NCBI GenBank assembly: GCA_036397635.1
Contig: DASWIP010000073.1
Span: forward strand, 1 to 8,315
Origin: DASWIP01 sp036397635
GTDB lineage: Bacteria > Actinomycetota > AC-67
DNA: 8,315 nucleotides
Direction: 5' to 3'
A program made the position numbers and the translations under genes. Below, in pieces: positions 5,685 through 8,315 of the stretch (the first letter of the stretch is position 1; the number at the start of each line of letters is the position of its first letter). Below the pieces are notes generated by a model. It saw only the letters and a list, made by a program, of their open reading frames with translations. It was not told the origin of the DNA and made no database searches.

Positions 5685-7184
5685 CTAGTCGTCTCGGTCT
5701 TTCCCCTTGCCCGGACCCTTTCGATCATCACCCTCGTCCTTGCCATCTTCATCCGGTGGAGGTGGTTCACGCGCGACGACCAGGTTCACCTCCGTGCCGG
5801 CCTCTACCACTTCCAGACGGACGGGATCCTGGCTGATCACTATCCCGGGCGCGACCCCGGTCGTCTCTGCGTATCGGACCGTTCCAACGGTGAGGCCATG
5901 CCGCTCCAGCCGCGCGCGCGCCAGGGGCAGCGTCTCGCCCACGAGCGTCGGCATGCGGCGCATCGAGCCATCGGACACGACGACCGCCACCGTGTCGCCC
6001 GCCTCGATGATCGCGCCCGGCCCGGGATCCTGCTCGAGCACCAGCTCGGCCGGCGGGATCCCCGGCTCTCGCCGCACATCCAGGTCGAGGCCGAGATCGT
6101 CCGCGATCGCGCGCGCATCCTCCAGGGACTGAGTGGTCAGATCGGGCAGCTCGAACGACGACGGCCGCGACATCGCGACCGCCAGCGTGACGAGCAGCGC
6201 AATCGCCAACGTGATCGCGGCGAGCAGCGCGACACGACGCGGCGGGATGGAGGGCATGCTGATGCGGCGGCGAGATCGTGGCGGTGCGATCGCGGGTGGA
6301 GCCGCGCGCGGCGTCGGCTGCGTCACAGCCATGTCATGCTCGAGCAGCATCGTCGCCGTCGGCGCCGAAGCTGCAGCCTCGAGCGCGTCGCGCATGCTCG
6401 CGGCATCGGCGTACCGGGCATCCGGCCGGGATGCGAGCGCGCGCACGACCACGCGCTCGAGCGCGGCAGGGATCCCCGGCCGGAGCCGCGTGGGCAAGGG
6501 CGGCTCGACGTTCAGGCGCGCCATCGCCACCGCGACCGGCGTATCGCCGTCGTACGGGCGGTCTCCGGTGAGCATCTCGTAGAGCACGGCACCGACCGCG
6601 AACAGGTCGGCCGCTGGGGTCACCGGCTCGCCACGGAGCATCTCGGGTGCGACGTAATGCGGCGTCGCCATCAGCGTGCCCGTCTGCGTCAGCCCGTCGG
6701 CGCCGGGCACGTGCGCGATCCCGAGGTCGGTCAGCTTCACGCCGCCACCGGAGGGCAGCAGGATGTTCGCCGGCTTCACATCCCGATGCACGATGCCCGC
6801 ACCGTGTGCGGGACCCAGCGCGTCGAGCACAGCGGCGGCGATGCGCGCGCTCTCCTCGATCGGAAGAGCGCCCTCGCGCGTGATGCGCTCGGCGAGGGTC
6901 TCGCCCTGCACGAACTCCATCACGATCGCGGTCCGGCCGTCGTCCTCGACGTAGTCATAGACGTTGGCCATGTTGGGGTGAGACAGCGACGCCGCGGCGT
7001 GCGCCTCGCGACGGAACCTCTCGGCGGCGATGGGGTCGGCGCTCAATCCTTCGTGGAGCAGCTTCACCGCGACCCGGCGGCCGAGCATCTCGTCGGTGGC
7101 GCGCCACACCGTCCCCATCCCGCCGACGGCCACCTTCTCCTCCAGGCGATACCGTCCGGCCAGGAGCCTCTCGGCGACCGTCAT
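5685..7184 (-). CDS. PknB-like transmembrane Ser/Thr protein kinase with two PASTA domains
   Basis: This 499-residue protein has an intact Hanks-type kinase domain at about 12-272. The glycine loop is VAVGGMGTVW (18-27), the ATP-anchoring lysine K41 (VAVKLL), the helix-C glutamate E60, the catalytic loop HRDVKPAN (133-140, D135), the metal motif D153-L-G in place of DFG, and APE at 179-181. Activation-loop threonines T166 and T168 (LTQTGT) align with the autophosphorylation sites of mycobacterial PknB. A Pro/Arg-rich juxtamembrane linker (about 273-317) leads to one membrane helix (318-338). Outside the cell are PASTA 1 (345-405), PASTA 2 (411-473) and a Pro/Asp/Lys/Gly tail (474-499). PASTA domains typically sense muropeptides or lipid II, so it probably links wall state to cytoplasmic phosphorylation. 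It has two PASTA domains where PknB has four. AGAGG lies 6 nt before ATG. No cognate PP2C phosphatase or division gene is nearby, so it is not the conserved pknB locus. Confidence 0.95.
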   Translation of the reverse strand: MTVAERLLAGRYRLEEKVAVGGMGTVWRATDEMLGRRVAVKLLHEGLSADPIAAERFRREAHAAASLSHPNMANVYDYVEDDGRTAIVMEFVQGETLAERITREGALPIEESARIAAAVLDALGPAHGAGIVHRDVKPANILLPSGGGVKLTDLGIAHVPGADGLTQTGTLMATPHYVAPEMLRGEPVTPAADLFAVGAVLYEMLTGDRPYDGDTPVAVAMARLNVEPPLPTRLRPGIPAALERVVVRALASRPDARYADAASMRDALEAAASAPTATMLLEHDMAVTQPTPRAAPPAIAPPRSRRRISMPSIPPRRVALLAAITLAIALLVTLAVAMSRPSSFELPDLTTQSLEDARAIADDLGLDLDVRREPGIPPAELVLEQDPGPGAIIEAGDTVAVVVSDGSMRRMPTLVGETLPLARARLERHGLTVGTVRYAETTGVAPGIVISQDPVRLEVVEAGTEVNLVVAREPPPPDEDGKDEGDDRKGPGKGKDRDD

Positions 7185-7210
7185 CGGGATCCTCTCATCG
7201 GGCTATCCAT
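7181..7210 (-). other. Possible nine-codon leader ORF overlapping the kinase start
   Basis: ATG at 7210 opens a frame encoding MDSPMRGSR whose TGA stop overlaps the kinase ATG as ATGA. Such an overlap would permit translational coupling. It has only a distant AAGGA upstream, and a short frame of this size is easily fortuitous. Confidence 0.2.
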
Positions 7211-7260
7211 GTCATCAGAGATCCTTACCCCGTTCCAATCGGTATCGACCTCCGATCGCT

Positions 7261-8175
7261 TCACTCCGCCGCCGCCGCCTCGGCGAGCACCTCGGGGTCA
7301 CGGGGACGCTCGGACTGCACCACCCCGATCCCCCCGAGCACCATCGCCCCGCCGGCGAGCTGCCAGCCGGTCAGGGACTGATCGAGCCACGCGTACGCGA
7401 GCAGCGCGGCCATCAGCGGCTCGAGCGTCGAGACGATCCCGGCGCGCGCGGCGCCCACGTGACCCACCCCCCAGAGGAACAGCAGGAACGGCACCAGCGT
7501 CGCCCCCAACGCGACGAACACGATGCCGGCCGTGAACGACGTGTCGAGCAGCGTGTCGGGCCGCCCGCGCGCCGCGACCACCACCGCCCAAAAGATGCTC
7601 GACACGATGAAACCGCGCAGAAGAGCGCCCTGGGCCCGATAGCGGCGGCCGAGCTTCTCGCCGAGCAGCATGTACGCGCCGAACGCCACCGCAGACCCGA
7701 TCGCGGCCAGGAGGCCCAGGCCGTCGAGCGACAGCTCACCGCGCGCGAGCAGCGACGGTACTTCCGCGAGCAGCGCGACCCCGCCGAAGGCGAGCGCGAG
7801 CGCACCCAGCACGCGCGCGCTCGGGCGCACGCGCTCGACGGCGGCGACCCACAGCACCACGAACCCGGGCGCCGTGTACTGCACCACGATCGCGATCGCG
7901 ACCGGCAGGCGCGAGATCGCGAAGTAGTAGCAGAAGTTCACCGCCGCGAGGGCGAGCCCGAACGGGATCGCGCCGGTCAGACCGGGCCCCTCGCCGTGCC
8001 TGTTGCGTCGTGACGCGCCGACGATCACGGCCATGCCGGCGGCGCCGAGCCAGGAGCGCGCAGCCGTCAGCTCCACCGTGGAAGCCCCACGATCGAGCAA
8101 GGTGCTCGCCACCGTCGCACCGACCGCCCACAGCACCGCTGCCGCAGAGATCGCCAGGTACCCGAGACGCGTCAC
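7261..8175 (-). CDS. EamA/DMT-superfamily permease
   Basis: From GTG 8175 the protein is 304 residues, the usual EamA length. It is strongly hydrophobic with about ten predicted helices in two homologous halves (about 5-135 and 148-288). Family-typical segments are AISRLPVAIAIVVQYTAP (86-103) in the first half and STLEPLMAALLAYAWL (249-264) in the second, the latter being the signature segment before the last helix. The C-terminal 20 residues are hydrophilic and Ala/Glu-rich. It is expected to be an inner-membrane exporter or importer of amino acids or other small metabolites; the substrate is not readable. The open frame continues upstream to an ATG at 8310, but that extension is not membrane-like and would overlap the divergent crotonase gene. 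GTG 8175 lacks a Shine-Dalgarno site but sits 7 nt after a TATCCT hexamer, suggesting a leaderless message. The kinase gene begins 76 bp downstream. Confidence 0.92.
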   Translation of the reverse strand: MTRLGYLAISAAAVLWAVGATVASTLLDRGASTVELTAARSWLGAAGMAVIVGASRRNRHGEGPGLTGAIPFGLALAAVNFCYYFAISRLPVAIAIVVQYTAPGFVVLWVAAVERVRPSARVLGALALAFGGVALLAEVPSLLARGELSLDGLGLLAAIGSAVAFGAYMLLGEKLGRRYRAQGALLRGFIVSSIFWAVVVAARGRPDTLLDTSFTAGIVFVALGATLVPFLLFLWGVGHVGAARAGIVSTLEPLMAALLAYAWLDQSLTGWQLAGGAMVLGGIGVVQSERPRDPEVLAEAAAAE

Positions 8176-8182
8176 GGCGGCC

Positions 8183-8188
8183 AGGATA
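8183..8188 (-). promoter_or_regulatory. Candidate -10 element for a leaderless permease transcript
   Basis: TATCCT on the minus strand fits TANNNT and ends 7 nt before GTG 8175, so the transcript would begin at or next to the start codon. No clear -35 is present. The absence of any Shine-Dalgarno site before GTG agrees with leaderless translation, which is common in actinobacteria. Confidence 0.45.
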
Positions 8189-8210
8189 CGGCCGGACGGC
8201 CGGGGCCCGA

Positions 8211-8216
8211 TAAGGT
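8211..8216 (+). promoter_or_regulatory. Candidate -10 element for a leaderless crotonase transcript
   Basis: TAAGGT fits TANNNT and ends 8 nt before GTG 8225, placing the likely transcription start at the start codon. No clear -35 is seen. It faces the permease promoter across the 49-bp gap. Confidence 0.4.
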
Positions 8217-8224
8217 TTCGGCTC

Positions 8225-8315
8225 GTGCCCGGAGTGGTGGGGGTGGAGCAGCGCGACGGAGTCGCGCTGCTCACGTTGAACCGGCCCGAGAAGCGCAACG
8301 CGATGAACATCGCGT
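8225..8315 (+). CDS. Enoyl-CoA hydratase/isomerase (crotonase) family protein, N-terminal fragment
   Basis: The only plus-strand gene; 30 codons are visible before the window ends. The frame reads VEQRDGVALLTLNRPEKRN (residues 7-25 from GTG 8225), followed by AMNIA, the characteristic first strand and turn of crotonase-fold enzymes (LNRPEKRNA). Full-length members are about 250-270 residues, so some 90% lies beyond the right edge. The family catalyses hydration, isomerisation or hydrolysis of acyl-CoA thioesters, typically in beta-oxidation. The oxyanion-hole and catalytic residues are not yet reached, so specificity is unknown. Several in-frame GTG codons (8225, 8234, 8237, 8243) could start translation; 8225 fits a leaderless transcript from TAAGGT, whereas 8243 could use the upstream GGAG. 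Confidence 0.85.
   Translation, partial: MPGVVGVEQRDGVALLTLNRPEKRNAMNIA

Noticed and set aside
7238..7256. Hairpin ATCGG...CCGAT between the permease and the kinase as a terminator
   Set aside because: The stem is only 5 bp with a 9-nt loop and no U-tract on the minus strand; too weak to call.
7185..7260. GGAAC-type extracytoplasmic-function sigma promoter upstream of the kinase
   Set aside because: A GGAAC is present on the minus strand, but the downstream element at the expected spacing does not match a known consensus well enough to report.
4770..7535. A 921-codon open frame on the plus strand
   Set aside because: It runs antisense through five genes with clear protein families and ribosome binding sites, and its translation is Arg/His/Asp-rich with no recognisable domain. 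Long antisense open frames are expected in GC-rich DNA with strong third-position bias.
8176..8310. A 45-residue N-terminal extension of the permease from ATG 8310
   Set aside because: The extension is Arg/Ser/Thr/Pro-rich, not membrane-like, and would overlap the start of the divergent crotonase gene; GTG 8175 gives the usual family length.

Overview
The window is GC-rich bacterial chromosome with short spacers, strong purine-rich Shine-Dalgarno sites, frequent GTG starts and a dense one-strand gene layout. This, together with a PASTA-type Ser/Thr kinase and a zinc-ribbon/cyclase/ATPase protein, points to an actinobacterium. I would guess Thermoleophilia (Solirubrobacterales/Gaiellales-like), but that is inference from gene content and style, not a phylogenetic placement. 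Layout: seven genes run leftward on the minus strand, and one gene at the right edge runs rightward. In transcription order on the minus strand they are an EamA/DMT-family permease (start about 8175), a PknB-like kinase with one membrane helix and two PASTA domains, a tandem dimeric alpha/beta-barrel (ABM-like) protein, a small membrane protein of unknown function, an FAD-dependent pyridine-nucleotide-disulfide-type oxidoreductase resembling sulfide:quinone reductase and flavocytochrome c sulfide dehydrogenase, a SAM-dependent methyltransferase with a winged-helix N-terminus, and a zinc-ribbon + class III nucleotidyl cyclase + STAND ATPase protein that runs off the left edge. At the right edge, divergent from the permease, are the first 30 codons of an enoyl-CoA hydratase/isomerase (crotonase). 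Spacers between minus-strand genes are 56 to 193 bp, so this is unlikely to be one tight operon. Kinase plus barrel protein (57 bp apart) and methyltransferase plus cyclase (56 bp apart) are the likeliest co-transcribed pairs; the membrane-protein gene, the oxidoreductase gene and the methyltransferase gene each have enough upstream DNA for their own promoter. How the genes work together: two signalling enzymes (kinase and cyclase/ATPase) flank small-molecule redox and methyl-transfer enzymes. A joint pathway is not demonstrated by the sequence. The most notable non-coding signals are a cluster of three inverted repeats upstream of the small membrane protein (one contains a GGGACTTTCGGC element resembling half of an actinobacterial DosR/DevR dormancy box), a 13-bp direct repeat with a 21-bp period flanking a candidate -10 upstream of the methyltransferase, and a 49-bp divergent intergenic region in which both genes look leaderless. 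I see no tRNA, rRNA, CRISPR, insertion sequence or obvious horizontally acquired island. No clearly undescribed system is evident.
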